From: Candidatus Woesearchaeota archaeon
GTDB lineage: Archaea > Nanobdellota > Nanobdellia > Woesearchaeales > SM23-78
Direction of reading: 5' to 3'
DNA: 64,000 nucleotides
Assembly (NCBI GenBank): GCA_016932315.1
Contig: JAFGDD010000014.1
Coordinates: 1 to 64,000, forward strand
Part shown: positions 49,497 to 58,116 of the stretch, piece after piece
Layout of the letters: the number at the start of each line of letters is the position of its first letter
How positions within the stretch are numbered: position 1 is the stretch's first letter
The notes under the pieces: model-generated
Databases searched by the model: none
What the model was told of the DNA's origin: nothing
Seen by the model: only the letters and a program-made list of their open reading frames with translations
Program-made: the position numbers and the translations under genes

Positions 49497-49526
49497 TAGT
49501 ACTAATAATGTATTAAATTAGTACTA
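49497..49526. promoter_or_regulatory. Paired palindromic operator candidate
   Basis: TAGTACTA occurs at 49497-49504 and 49519-49526, 22 bp apart (two helical turns), each within a TTAGTACTAA-like palindrome, just before the AbrB gene at 49545. The spacing would place two dimers on one DNA face. Autoregulation by the AbrB protein is inferred. Confidence 0.45.
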
Positions 49527-49544
49527 ATTAAGCGGAGCTTATCA

Positions 49545-49733
49545 ATGAAAGTAGTTCTTAACCGAGGCCAGTATAAGATAACCATTCCTAAGGATTTAGC
49601 AGAAGAAAAAGGATGGGGAGCTGGCACCAAGATAAGATTTGTCGAGGATGCAGATGGAAAAATATTCCTCAAAGTGATAGAACTAAAACCGCTCAAGAAA
49701 GAGATTGCTGCAAAAGATAAGACGAGAAAATGA
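49545..49733 (+). CDS. AbrB/SpoVT-type DNA-binding protein
   Basis: 62 residues: NRGQYKITIPKDLAEEKGWGAGTKI is the swapped-hairpin AbrB motif, followed by a short basic tail. It forms dimers that bind palindromic DNA. The stop overlaps the ATG of the next gene (ATGA), so it is coupled to the large exported protein at 49730 and probably controls that operon through the repeats at 49497-49526. Confidence 0.85.
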   Translation: MKVVLNRGQYKITIPKDLAEEKGWGAGTKIRFVEDADGKIFLKVIELKPLKKEIAAKDKTRK

Positions 49734-51667
49734 ATCATAACGAGAACATAAGAAAACTTGAAGAAACCCTAAACGAAGTAATCAGATTTACAAACGAGCT
49801 AGATGAAAAGCTGGCAAGAAACGAAATCGACGGCATCCATTATCATGTCTTGCTGAATGAAAAACTCAGCGGAAGAACAAAAGAAGAAATCATCAGCCAC
49901 ATCGAGCAAAAAATCAAAGAAGAAAAAAACAAAGCACGAGAGGGCAAAAAGAAGACTATAACAATCAGCGCAGCAGCTATCATACTAATAATAATAGCAA
50001 TAATAGGAATAATATACCCTAATCCAGGCGCATTAACAGGCTACACCACAGCAACCAAGCAAATAGAACAAAAAATTGATTATAACAGAGTATTTGAACA
50101 CTACACAGAAACACAACTAGACCTAACAAATCTAACGAGCCTCAAGATATCCGGAACACTAGAAGGAACAGGAGCAAAAATCAAACTAAGAATAAACGGA
50201 ACAGAATACCTGATAGCGCAAATAACCAATCCGACAGAACAACCAAGCCAAATAACAGGAATGGTAATAGAAGAAGAAACAACACAATACACAATAACAA
50301 CAGACAAAACAACATACACCCTCGGAGAAACAGCAACAATAACAATAACACCAACAACAAACAACCAATCACTATATGTTTCCTATGGCGAAGAAACACA
50401 CAAACTAGAAACAAACACATACAAACCAGAAACCACAGGAAACTATCAGATCATAGCACTAATAGTACTACCAGAAGACATCATAAGGATAAACACAAAC
50501 TTCACAGTAACAAGCAAAAATAATTCTATTTTTGCAGTTCCAGAAAAGTCAAACTTTTCTGAAACAGAAACAACCACAACAGAAGAAACGCCAAAAGAAA
50601 CAAATGAAACAAACCAAACAACACCAACAAACGAAACAACACCAACAGAAAACACAACAGTCAACGAAACAAACCAAACCAATGAAACCACACCAACAGA
50701 ACCAACAACAAACGCATTCGTATTCGAAAACCTATGCACAGAAACATGCACGCTAACAGAAAACAGTAACCCAGTATTGATAGTTGAACTGGATGACAAC
50801 ACAACACTAACCATAAACACACTAACAACAACGCAAACCAAAGAAAACCTTGCGCCAGAACAAAACAAAAACATACCCGACATAACACTCGCAAAAGGAG
50901 AATCAAGAACAATCAACCTAAACAACTACTTCAAAGACCCAGAAGAAGAAACAATACAATACGACATAAACAAAATACCAGAAATAACAACCACAATAAA
51001 CCAAAACGAACTAACAATAACATCACAAAACCTCGGAAAATACACAGCTTACATATACGCAACAGACGGAAACAAAATGATAGTAAGCAACACATTCACA
51101 ATCACCATAACAGAAACAACAGAAGAAACAACCACAGAAACAAACCAAACAACAAACGAAACAACAGGACTGCCAATAAGCAATGAAACCGAAATTGTTC
51201 TCACTCCAATAATTGATTGCGGCAATCCTAACCCCAACAACAGGCCTGTTGAGTGCATGATAGGACAGGAAGACAAGTACTTCAAGGACAAATCCATCTT
51301 CATAGAAAACCTTGACAAGACGCAAGTCGCAAGAATAACTGCATTCGGCAACATGGTGATAAGAGGAAAGCTATACGAGAACTCAATCTATGCTCCGAGC
51401 AGCAGGGACTTCAGGGTTAATTACTTCATCGATGATGGAGAGACAGAAGTGGTGAGCGCATGGATAGACACAGCAACAGGAGACTTGCATCTAAGAGGCA
51501 CAGCGCATGAAGAGCAGTTCAGCATCATCCCACCAAGCACTGGAGCATTCATCATCCAGAACAGGAAAGGAACCAACCTTGGATTCATAGACAAGATTAC
51601 AGGAGATTTGTATTTGAGAGGCAATCTGATACAAGAGCAGCCTGAAGAAAACGTGATAACACAATGA
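49730..51667 (+). CDS. Large membrane-anchored, Thr-rich surface protein
   Basis: 645 residues. The N-terminus (1-85) is cytoplasmic and helical, then comes a membrane helix (about 83-105, ISAAAIILIIIAIIGIIYP). Outside are beta domains, a Thr/Asn/Glu linker (about 280-335, with many NETT/NQTT repeats likely O- or N-glycosylated), another low-complexity Thr run near 465-485 and a C-terminal module with repeats ending in TGDLHLRG and TGDLYLRG. Codons in the linker are almost all A/C-rich (ACA, AAC, GAA). It is followed by ATGA overlap with the next exported protein. Confidence 0.75.
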   Translation: MNHNENIRKLEETLNEVIRFTNELDEKLARNEIDGIHYHVLLNEKLSGRTKEEIISHIEQKIKEEKNKAREGKKKTITISAAAIILIIIAIIGIIYPNPGALTGYTTATKQIEQKIDYNRVFEHYTETQLDLTNLTSLKISGTLEGTGAKIKLRINGTEYLIAQITNPTEQPSQITGMVIEEETTQYTITTDKTTYTLGETATITITPTTNNQSLYVSYGEETHKLETNTYKPETTGNYQIIALIVLPEDIIRINTNFTVTSKNNSIFAVPEKSNFSETETTTTEETPKETNETNQTTPTNETTPTENTTVNETNQTNETTPTEPTTNAFVFENLCTETCTLTENSNPVLIVELDDNTTLTINTLTTTQTKENLAPEQNKNIPDITLAKGESRTINLNNYFKDPEEETIQYDINKIPEITTTINQNELTITSQNLGKYTAYIYATDGNKMIVSNTFTITITETTEETTTETNQTTNETTGLPISNETEIVLTPIIDCGNPNPNNRPVECMIGQEDKYFKDKSIFIENLDKTQVARITAFGNMVIRGKLYENSIYAPSSRDFRVNYFIDDGETEVVSAWIDTATGDLHLRGTAHEEQFSIIPPSTGAFIIQNRKGTNLGFIDKITGDLYLRGNLIQEQPEENVITQ

Positions 51668-53505
51668 TGCAAAAAAATAATTTGCAAAAAATGATAAAGC
51701 AAACGCTCTGGCTAGTGCTCACTATAATAATATTATCTAATCTTGCAATGTTGGCATCTGCTGAGAATGATCCAGGCCACGACACATTATATATAGAGCA
51801 GACAGGAGACAGCGAGCTCACAGGAATGTTCAACGTCAGCGAGAACTTCACAGTAAAAGGAGGAAATGCATTCCTGAAAGACAACCTTGACATCTTCTTC
51901 AACGGCATCACGCCAGACTTGACTAATAGAAATGTAATATCAGGCTCAGCCACAGACTTATACCTTGACGCGAAATCAAGCGGCAATATTTATCTGAATG
52001 CTTTCAACAACGGAGGCAACATCTACGTCGGAGGAGCAGGCGACACAGTCAACCTTAACGTTACAGGAGCTCTTTATGTTGGAGGATTAGACTACTCTGC
52101 TACTAAAGTTTGCTTAGCCAACGGAAGCCATTGCCCGGCAGCAATAAGCGGAGCAAACCTCACAGCAAACAGCGCAACCTCAGGATATATTGTACAATTC
52201 CAGAATGCAAGCGTACTAAACAACTCAGTAATTTATCAGAGCGGAAGCAACATAGGAATAGGAACAACAAGCCCAAACGTAACACTACACGTAAACGGAA
52301 GCATAAACGTAACAACAGGATACGACGTATGCATAGAAGACGGAACATGCCTGAGTACAGTAAGCGGGGGAGACGCAAGCGAAAGAACACTAAACGCAAC
52401 AACAAACCTCTTGAATACTACAATACAAACAGCAGCAACAAACATAAGCGCAATAAACACAACAGTAACAACACTAGCAACAAACACATCAGCAATAAAC
52501 GACACAAGAAAAGCAGGAGACGACGCACTAAACGTTACAATAGTCCAAATAAACGGAAACCTAACACAAGCAGCAAGCAACATAAGCGCACTAAACACAA
52601 GCAAAGGAGGAACAGGAAACTGCGCAGAAGGAACACTAGTACAAAACACCACAACAACAGGAGTAGAATGCGCAGCAGCAGGTGGCGCCGACGAAGTTGG
52701 AACATTAACTAATACTTATGTGTGCTACACAGACGGAGACGCAGTCTTGTGCGACGACGCAGGAATGACATTCACAGCAGCAACCAACACAATAACAGCA
52801 GGAAACATCACAGTAACAACTAACATAACAACAGGAAACTTATCAGTAACCACACTAATAACAGCAGGAGCACTTAACTGCACTGACTGCATAGACGGAG
52901 CAGACTTAGCAGACACTGTTGAATTGGATGCTATTCTTGCAATCAATGGCTACAATGTTACTTTCAACACATCAGTCCTGCATGTTGACGTGACAAATGG
53001 AAGAGTAGGAGTAGGAACAGCAGCACCGGGCTATGCTCTAGAAGTTGTCGGCAGCGGAACTACGGTTATCAATCTAAAAGATAGTGCTGATAGCGTCGAG
53101 ACAATAATTTCAGCCCAAGCAGATAAAGGAAGAATAGGCACCAGAAGCAACCACGACTTGAATATAGTAACGAATAACGTTGCAAAGATGATTATAGCAA
53201 AATCAGGCTATGTTAGCATAAACACCACATCACCAGATGCTACGCTGGCAGTAGCAGGAAATCTAAGCGTTACCGGAACAACCAACAGCAGCATAGACTC
53301 AGGAACACTATTCATAGACGCAACCAACAACAAAGTAGGAGTAGGCACTGCCGCCCCTGATTCTTTGCTTGATGTGCAGAGCAGCAATATTGCCACTCAA
53401 TTAAGAGTCAGCTATGATGACACATATTATTCCAACATAAGCGCTGACGCAACAGGCAACCTTACTATAAAGGCTGTTAATCATGTAATTATTGATTTAA
53501 GTTAA
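51664..53505 (+). CDS. Secreted beta-repeat surface protein (tail-fibre-like)
   Basis: 613 residues. The signal peptide is near 10-33 (LWLVLTIIILSNLAMLASA). The body has repeated segments IGIGTTSPNVTLHVNG, VGVGTAAPGYALEVVG, a SINTTSPDATLAVAG form and VGVGTAAPDSLLDV, the pattern seen in phage tail fibres and S74-type adhesins. The central part (about 235-400) is Asn/Thr/Ala-rich and helical-repeat-like. No protease S74 domain follows. Overlap of the ATG with the preceding stop makes it part of the AbrB-led operon. Confidence 0.75.
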   Translation: MMQKNNLQKMIKQTLWLVLTIIILSNLAMLASAENDPGHDTLYIEQTGDSELTGMFNVSENFTVKGGNAFLKDNLDIFFNGITPDLTNRNVISGSATDLYLDAKSSGNIYLNAFNNGGNIYVGGAGDTVNLNVTGALYVGGLDYSATKVCLANGSHCPAAISGANLTANSATSGYIVQFQNASVLNNSVIYQSGSNIGIGTTSPNVTLHVNGSINVTTGYDVCIEDGTCLSTVSGGDASERTLNATTNLLNTTIQTAATNISAINTTVTTLATNTSAINDTRKAGDDALNVTIVQINGNLTQAASNISALNTSKGGTGNCAEGTLVQNTTTTGVECAAAGGADEVGTLTNTYVCYTDGDAVLCDDAGMTFTAATNTITAGNITVTTNITTGNLSVTTLITAGALNCTDCIDGADLADTVELDAILAINGYNVTFNTSVLHVDVTNGRVGVGTAAPGYALEVVGSGTTVINLKDSADSVETIISAQADKGRIGTRSNHDLNIVTNNVAKMIIAKSGYVSINTTSPDATLAVAGNLSVTGTTNSSIDSGTLFIDATNNKVGVGTAAPDSLLDVQSSNIATQLRVSYDDTYYSNISADATGNLTIKAVNHVIIDLS

Positions 53506-53589
53506 TAATTATCTTTTCATAAAAATTATTTTCAAAAAATATTTTTCATTTTCATTATTTTATAAAAAACGATTGAGAGTTGGCGAGTA

Positions 53590-54060
53590 ATGGAAAGAAC
53601 AAAAAACAACACAAAGAGTAGTACTGCTCTGAATTTTAGCTCGCCAACTAAAAAATCTCTTTCTGTGAAAGCCAGCTCTCAGTCAGGTATTAAAATATTT
53701 TTGCTGCTCATTATCTTTTTAGCAGCTTCATCACTTGCCAGCGCAGTTTATACATGCGACTATAGTACTGACAGCACCAGCGACACCTGCATTATTAATT
53801 CTACCATGAGTATCAACAGCTCAGAAACTTTCAAAGGAATATGGATTGGGGATAATGGAACTCTTACTCATGTTAATAATACTGTTACTCAAATTAATTC
53901 CATTAACATAACCTGCACCAACTTAACAATAGAGTCTGGCGGAAAGATTAATGTTACTGGCAAAGGATTTATTGGCGGTAATTCTACAAGTATTAACGGC
54001 ATCGGCCCAGGTGGGGGGAGGGGGAGGAGGAGCAGGAGGAGGAATATTTCTAGCAGTTAA
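53590..54060 (+). CDS. Glycine-rich surface protein, 5' reading frame
   Basis: 156 residues as read: a polar N-terminus, a hydrophobic signal/anchor (about 36-53, FLLLIIFLAASSLASA), then a beta-rich start of a Gly-rich domain. At a run of Gs (54011-54026) the frame leaves the Gly-rich sequence, becomes Arg-rich and stops at 54060. Deleting one G would join it to the frame running to 55807, giving 738 residues. A TATA box TATAAAAA near 53561 gives leaderless spacing. Confidence 0.6.
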   Translation: MERTKNNTKSSTALNFSSPTKKSLSVKASSQSGIKIFLLLIIFLAASSLASAVYTCDYSTDSTSDTCIINSTMSINSSETFKGIWIGDNGTLTHVNNTVTQINSINITCTNLTIESGGKINVTGKGFIGGNSTSINGIGPGGGRGRRSRRRNISSS

Positions 54061-55807
54061 CACAATAACAGGAGCAGGAAGCATAACAGCTGATGGAGGT
54101 GATGGAGCAGGCTCAGGGTACACCTCTGGAGCAGGAGGAGGAGGAAGAATAGCCATCTACTACACAACCTATGATTTCACAGGAGCCATGACAGCGCAAG
54201 GAGGCTCTTCAAATGGTGCAGATGAAGGAGGAGCAGGAACCATTTATCTCAAAAGCAGCACAGAAACATATGGCGGACTAATGATGAACAATTATGGAAG
54301 CTCAAACAGGACAACCAATGTTGATTATCAATATACTTTTGATTGGGCGAATGTAACTAACGCAACAATAAATGGCACTGCGATTATAACTATCATGAAT
54401 AATCTTAACATATTGCCAGGCACTCTTCATCTTAATAATCCTGTACAAGGGACGAGTTTTGTGGATGTTCAAAGCGGGGCCATATTAACGCATGCAAAAA
54501 ATAATGAAACAAAATCATACACCATTAACATAACCTGCACTAATCTAACAATACGGGGAGAAGGGAGTATAAACCTTACTGGTAAAGGATACGGCGGTGG
54601 AACTGCGACTCTTAATGGAAACGGCCCGGGAGCAGGAACCGGTGATGAAGATGACGCAGGTGGCGGTGGCGGGTATGGAGGAGCAGGAGGAGCAGGGGGA
54701 AACGGAGGAGCAGGAGGGGCAAGCTATGATAGCATAACCAATCCACTAGAGCTAGGAAGTGGAGGAGGAGGAGGGAATAGTGCCGCGCCAGGCGGAGATG
54801 GAGGCGGAGCAGTATTAATCAACGCCACAGGTACAATAAATATAATAGGTAACATAGCCACGAATGGAAAAGATGGTTCACCTGGGACCAGTACTGATGG
54901 AGGCGGAGGAGGAGCTGCAGGCAGTATATACTTAATAACTAACACTATTACAGGATCAGGGAATATAACAGCCCAGGGTGGAAACGGAGGAGACGACACA
55001 ATTAATGATGGCGGAGGAGGGGCAGGAGGGAGAATAAGCATAAATTATATTACCAACAGTTTTACAGGCATAATAACATCAACAGGCGGCACGGGTAATA
55101 CTACTGGAGGGAATGGAACTGTTTTTTGGTGCAAAACAATATCTGGCATCTTCTGCCCTGGCTTGTCAGACACTGTTGTTCTCGATACGCTTTTCACCCC
55201 TAATTCCAGCACTAATGTTAACAGAACAATTGCTTTTGCTTGGAACAAGAGCTTTGTAAAATGGAATGACACCCACACTGGAAGCGCGAACTTCACCATT
55301 ACTGGATTGAACGCTTCAAGAACATTTTATTTGTACAATAACTCTGTGAAATTTGACACAAAAAAAACAGATGCGAGCGGTAATTTAGCTGTTTTCAATA
55401 TGACATTTGCCAGCGAGCACGAGGTGATACTATCAGAAAGCCCTGGCTCAGTTTGCAATAGCACTTCAAGCTGCTTCATTCTTAGAGCGAGTGGTTCGCC
55501 AGTCGCTGTATTTGACAAATGGGGTGCTCTTGACATTAAAGGCAATATAGTGCAGTCCTCAACAGACTCGCCTGGAGCTAATGATTTTATTGTCAGGAAC
55601 TCCACTGGCGCACCTGTGGCGTGGGTTGATGACACAACTGGAAATATTACTTTATTGGGTGCTTTTAGCGAGAATAATGATGTGTTTTGCACTCCGCCAG
55701 AAAAGAGCTTTATCATCGTCGGCAACAACAGCGAGTGTGTAGCTTATGTTAATGAAACCGGCGACTTATGGATTAGAAGCGCTTCAAAAGAAAAACAGTT
55801 AAGCTAA
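53951..55807 (+). CDS. Glycine-rich surface protein, 3' reading frame
   Basis: This is the continuation of the gene above in the next frame; the Met at 53951 is nominal and real coding begins near 54010. It contains two Gly-rich domains (AGGGGG runs, about 54010-54150 and 54600-55050), each followed by a NITCTNLTI-type beta strand. The C-terminal module has FIVRNSTGAPVAWVDDTTGNITLLG and TGDLWIRS, like the end of the protein at 49730. As a gene 53590-55807 is probably one protein interrupted by one extra G. Confidence 0.6.
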   Translation: MLLAKDLLAVILQVLTASAQVGGGGGGAGGGIFLAVNTITGAGSITADGGDGAGSGYTSGAGGGGRIAIYYTTYDFTGAMTAQGGSSNGADEGGAGTIYLKSSTETYGGLMMNNYGSSNRTTNVDYQYTFDWANVTNATINGTAIITIMNNLNILPGTLHLNNPVQGTSFVDVQSGAILTHAKNNETKSYTINITCTNLTIRGEGSINLTGKGYGGGTATLNGNGPGAGTGDEDDAGGGGGYGGAGGAGGNGGAGGASYDSITNPLELGSGGGGGNSAAPGGDGGGAVLINATGTINIIGNIATNGKDGSPGTSTDGGGGGAAGSIYLITNTITGSGNITAQGGNGGDDTINDGGGGAGGRISINYITNSFTGIITSTGGTGNTTGGNGTVFWCKTISGIFCPGLSDTVVLDTLFTPNSSTNVNRTIAFAWNKSFVKWNDTHTGSANFTITGLNASRTFYLYNNSVKFDTKKTDASGNLAVFNMTFASEHEVILSESPGSVCNSTSSCFILRASGSPVAVFDKWGALDIKGNIVQSSTDSPGANDFIVRNSTGAPVAWVDDTTGNITLLGAFSENNDVFCTPPEKSFIIVGNNSECVAYVNETGDLWIRSASKEKQLS

Positions 55808-55860
55808 AAAAAGAATTCAAAAAATATATTTATATTTTATTCAGTTCTATTGTTAATATT

Positions 55861-56025
55861 CTATTTCTTCTTTCTCCAAGCGTATTTCCTTAGCCTGGCG
55901 CTCTTGCCATAACCGCAGTAGGCGCATCTCTTCTTTTTGATGTGATAAGAACGCTTACCGCACCTTCTGCATCTTATATGAGTCTTTTTGCCTGACTTCT
56001 TTCCCATTGACGGTGTTCCTTTCAT
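55861..56025 (-). CDS. rpl37e: 50S ribosomal protein L37e
   Basis: 54 residues: [28 protein letters not shown], then [17 protein letters not shown]. The two CxxC pairs bind zinc, as in L37e. An AAAGGTGAAATT ribosome site precedes the ATG at 56025. It lies 51 nt beyond the Sm-like gene and probably shares its transcript. Confidence 0.93.
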   Translation of the reverse strand: MKGTPSMGKKSGKKTHIRCRRCGKRSYHIKKKRCAYCGYGKSARLRKYAWRKKK

Positions 56026-56076
56026 ACAATTTCACCTTTTAGAATGTGGCTCTTGAACAGTTCCCAAATTCTTTTT

Positions 56077-56301
56077 TTATTGCGTTGAGATTATTGTTAT
56101 TGTATCTCCTCTTACAAATACTGTCCCGAGCTTCCTCTTAACTTCACCGTCAACTCTTTCTTCAGCATCATTTAATACCACATTGATGTGAATGTCAAAC
56201 GCGTCAAGCTCGCCTATGTACTGCTTGTTATTCTTCAGCTCTACAATAACTCTTTTTCCTCGCGCCTTGTTCAAGGCGTCCAATGGTCTTGATGTGTCCA
56301 T
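56077..56301 (-). CDS. Sm-like (LSm) RNA-binding protein
   Basis: 74 residues covering Sm motif 1 (GKRVIVELKNNKQYIGELDAFDIHINVVLNDAEE) and Sm motif 2 (GTVFVRGDTI). Archaeal LSm forms a heptameric ring that binds U-rich RNA. It is upstream of L37e on the same strand, the standard archaeal LSm-L37e pair. Confidence 0.94.
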   Translation of the reverse strand: MDTSRPLDALNKARGKRVIVELKNNKQYIGELDAFDIHINVVLNDAEERVDGEVKRKLGTVFVRGDTITIISTQ

Positions 56302-56394
56302 AAAATCACCTACAAATCAAATTAAACTATTTCCTAGCAGTTCTGGTTGATTTATAAATGTTGTTATATTAAATTAATGAAAATTATCTTTTAG

Positions 56395-56582
56395 GAAATG
56401 CGCCGCCTGGGCCTTAAGGTGAGCGAGACCAATGTAAACTATGCATATAGTTTACTCAAAAATTAGCGCAATTGTGTTAATTTTTGTTGTAAAGCGGCAA
56501 AGCTCTGCACGCAAGGAACAGATTTTCTTCAGAGCAGGATGCAATTGGAAAATCTGGCGAGCGAACGGCCAAGGCGCATTTC
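56395..56582. repeat. Structured element E4
   Basis: GAAATGCGCC (56395-56404) pairs with GGCGCATTTC (56573-56582), and GGCC (56410-56413) pairs with GGCC (56567-56570). Three perfect hairpins lie inside: GTAAACTAT-gcat-ATAGTTTAC (56434-56455), CAAAAATTA/TAATTTTTG (56457-56486) and CAGATTTTC/GAAAATCTG (56519-56556). It fills the 369-nt divergent gap between the Sm-like and PC4 genes; the PC4 promoter lies just after it. Confidence 0.75.
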
Positions 56583-56670
56583 TTGTACAAGCCCATTCTA
56601 AAGCGAAACTTTTATATGCTAAACATTACTTACGAGTATTAGTAATATTAAATTATTAAGGGGGATTGTG

Positions 56671-56877
56671 ATGGAAGAGAAGGAGATTGGAAGGATTAAG
56701 AAGACCGACTCCACCAGCGTTGTTGTCAGGATTAACGAGTTTCAGGGTGAGGCTGGCGTCGATATCCGTGAGTACGTTGAGACGACCAAGTACACTGGCT
56801 TGACCAAGAAGGGCACTCGTATTCCTAAGAGCAAGTGGAAGGACTTCAAGGAGCTTATCAACAAGGTTGATTTCTAA
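56671..56877 (+). CDS. PC4-like transcription coactivator/ssDNA-binding protein
   Basis: 68 residues: EIGRIKKTDSTSVVVRINEF then VDIREYVETTKYTGLTKKGTRIPKSKW, the PC4/YdbC pattern (beta sheet with basic strands and KGTRIPKSKW end). PC4 proteins bind single-stranded DNA and assist transcription. A GGGGG site precedes the ATG, with TTTTATATGC about 60 nt upstream. A GTG one codon earlier is less likely. Confidence 0.85.
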   Translation: MEEKEIGRIKKTDSTSVVVRINEFQGEAGVDIREYVETTKYTGLTKKGTRIPKSKWKDFKELINKVDF

Positions 56878-56910
56878 TTAAAATTTTTTTTAGTTGCTTT
56901 TATCGTAATA

Positions 56911-56918
56911 TTTATAAA
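56911..56918 (+). promoter_or_regulatory. TATA box for S8e
   Basis: TTTATAAA is centred about 27 nt before the ATG at 56941, implying a leaderless S8e transcript independent of the PC4 gene. Confidence 0.55.
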
Positions 56919-56940
56919 GCGCTTATTTTTTCTGCGACTC

Positions 56941-57321
56941 ATGGTTATTATTCACGGTAAAGCAAAGAGAAAGCCTAGCGGCGGTAGGTATACTGCTTGT
57001 CGACCTAAGAGGCGCGCCCAGAAAGGAAGCATGCCTACTCATACCAAGGTTGGTGAGCAGGTTGCTAAGAATTCTAAGACTAAGGGCGGCGGTTTAAAGA
57101 CTAAACTTTTGTTCGCTGACAAGGTTAATCTGCTTGATCCTGCAACCAGGAAGTATAGCATCGAGTCGATTAAGACTGTTCTTGAGAATCCTGCCAACAG
57201 GCATTTTGTCAGGCGTAATATTATGACCCACGGAACTATCATTGAAACTTCTAAGGGCAAGGCAAGAGTCACTGGAAGGCCTGGCCAGGAAGGTATGGTT
57301 AATGCTGTTCTGATAAAGTAA
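56941..57321 (+). CDS. rps8e: 30S ribosomal protein S8e
   Basis: 126 residues with the S8e features KAKRKPSGGRY at the N-terminus, a KTKGGGLKTKLLFADKVN centre and a TGRPGQEGMVNAVLI end. The length is typical of archaeal S8e. It has its own TATA box at leaderless spacing. Confidence 0.95.
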   Translation: MVIIHGKAKRKPSGGRYTACRPKRRAQKGSMPTHTKVGEQVAKNSKTKGGGLKTKLLFADKVNLLDPATRKYSIESIKTVLENPANRHFVRRNIMTHGTIIETSKGKARVTGRPGQEGMVNAVLIK

Positions 57322-57367
57322 GTGTTTTATTATGTTTTCACTTCTCAGTGGTTAAAAAATCGAAAGA

Positions 57368-57375
57368 TTTATAAA
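57368..57375 (+). promoter_or_regulatory. TATA box for the gene at 57398
   Basis: TTTATAAA, centred about 26 nt before the ATG at 57398, fits a leaderless transcript. Confidence 0.5.
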
Positions 57376-57397
57376 TGAAAGAATCAATATCAGAGGC

Positions 57398-58078
57398 ATG
57401 GCATTAAAACCGCAAAGAAAAATCAAATGCTCTGAATGGCCGGAGTACCTAAAAAATCTATCTTTTCTCGGCAACATCGAGTTGCTGATAGAATATTACA
57501 CTAATCACCCCGAAAGGATTCTAAACAAGAATGAAAGCGACAGGGAAATACTGGCTGCAAAGAAAGCCCTAATCAAAACCCAGTACTCACACCTGACAGG
57601 AGTTGCAGGCGAGAAGGTTCCTGTGGATTTCGCCCATAACCCAAGGATTAACGAAGCCTTCAGGAAAATGTTCACAGACAAGAAAAACCTCTTTGACTAT
57701 CTTCAGCCATTAAGAGAAACAGCAGGAGTATACGCTTCTCCAGTAAGCAGATATGAAGAAAAAGTTCTAGTCGCATCACAGAAGCCGCAAGCCGAGCTTA
57801 CCGACCTAATTGCTGCAGAAAGAATTGCAGGCATAAGAAAGAATAGAGAGAAAAAGCGCAATCGCTTCCATCTGGCTCCTCCTAGTCCTGAGGAAATGGC
57901 GTACCAACGGCTTGAAAATAAATTGCATGAAATAATTGAAAAAATTCTCGAAACTTGCCCTGAAAAGGAGATTGCAGCAACAACAAAAGTTTTTGGTCAG
58001 TACACCATGCACACGTACAGGTCGTATGCTGACAGGGATTTTTACAGAAGGCACGGAATAAAAAAAGACCAGGCATGA
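57398..58078 (+). CDS. Hypothetical helical protein
   Basis: 226 residues, basic and mostly helical, without membrane or signal segments. It has an N-terminal part with an IKCSEWPEYLKNLS motif and a Lys/Arg-rich segment near 150. No domain is recognised. It stands alone between S8e and the convergent redox gene, behind its own TATA box. Confidence 0.55.
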   Translation: MALKPQRKIKCSEWPEYLKNLSFLGNIELLIEYYTNHPERILNKNESDREILAAKKALIKTQYSHLTGVAGEKVPVDFAHNPRINEAFRKMFTDKKNLFDYLQPLRETAGVYASPVSRYEEKVLVASQKPQAELTDLIAAERIAGIRKNREKKRNRFHLAPPSPEEMAYQRLENKLHEIIEKILETCPEKEIAATTKVFGQYTMHTYRSYADRDFYRRHGIKKDQA

Positions 58079-58116
58079 TTTTCTTAAGCTCTTCTTAAGT
58101 TATTCTTAAGATTATT

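Noticed and set aside
50446-50925. Long minus-strand frames opposite the Thr-rich linker
   Set aside because: They are Val/Phe/Cys-rich shadows of the A/C-biased coding strand without start signals.
52110-52712. Lys/Arg/Asn-rich 200-residue frame on the plus strand
   Set aside because: It lies within the tail-fibre-like gene in another frame and reflects its ACA/AAC codon bias.
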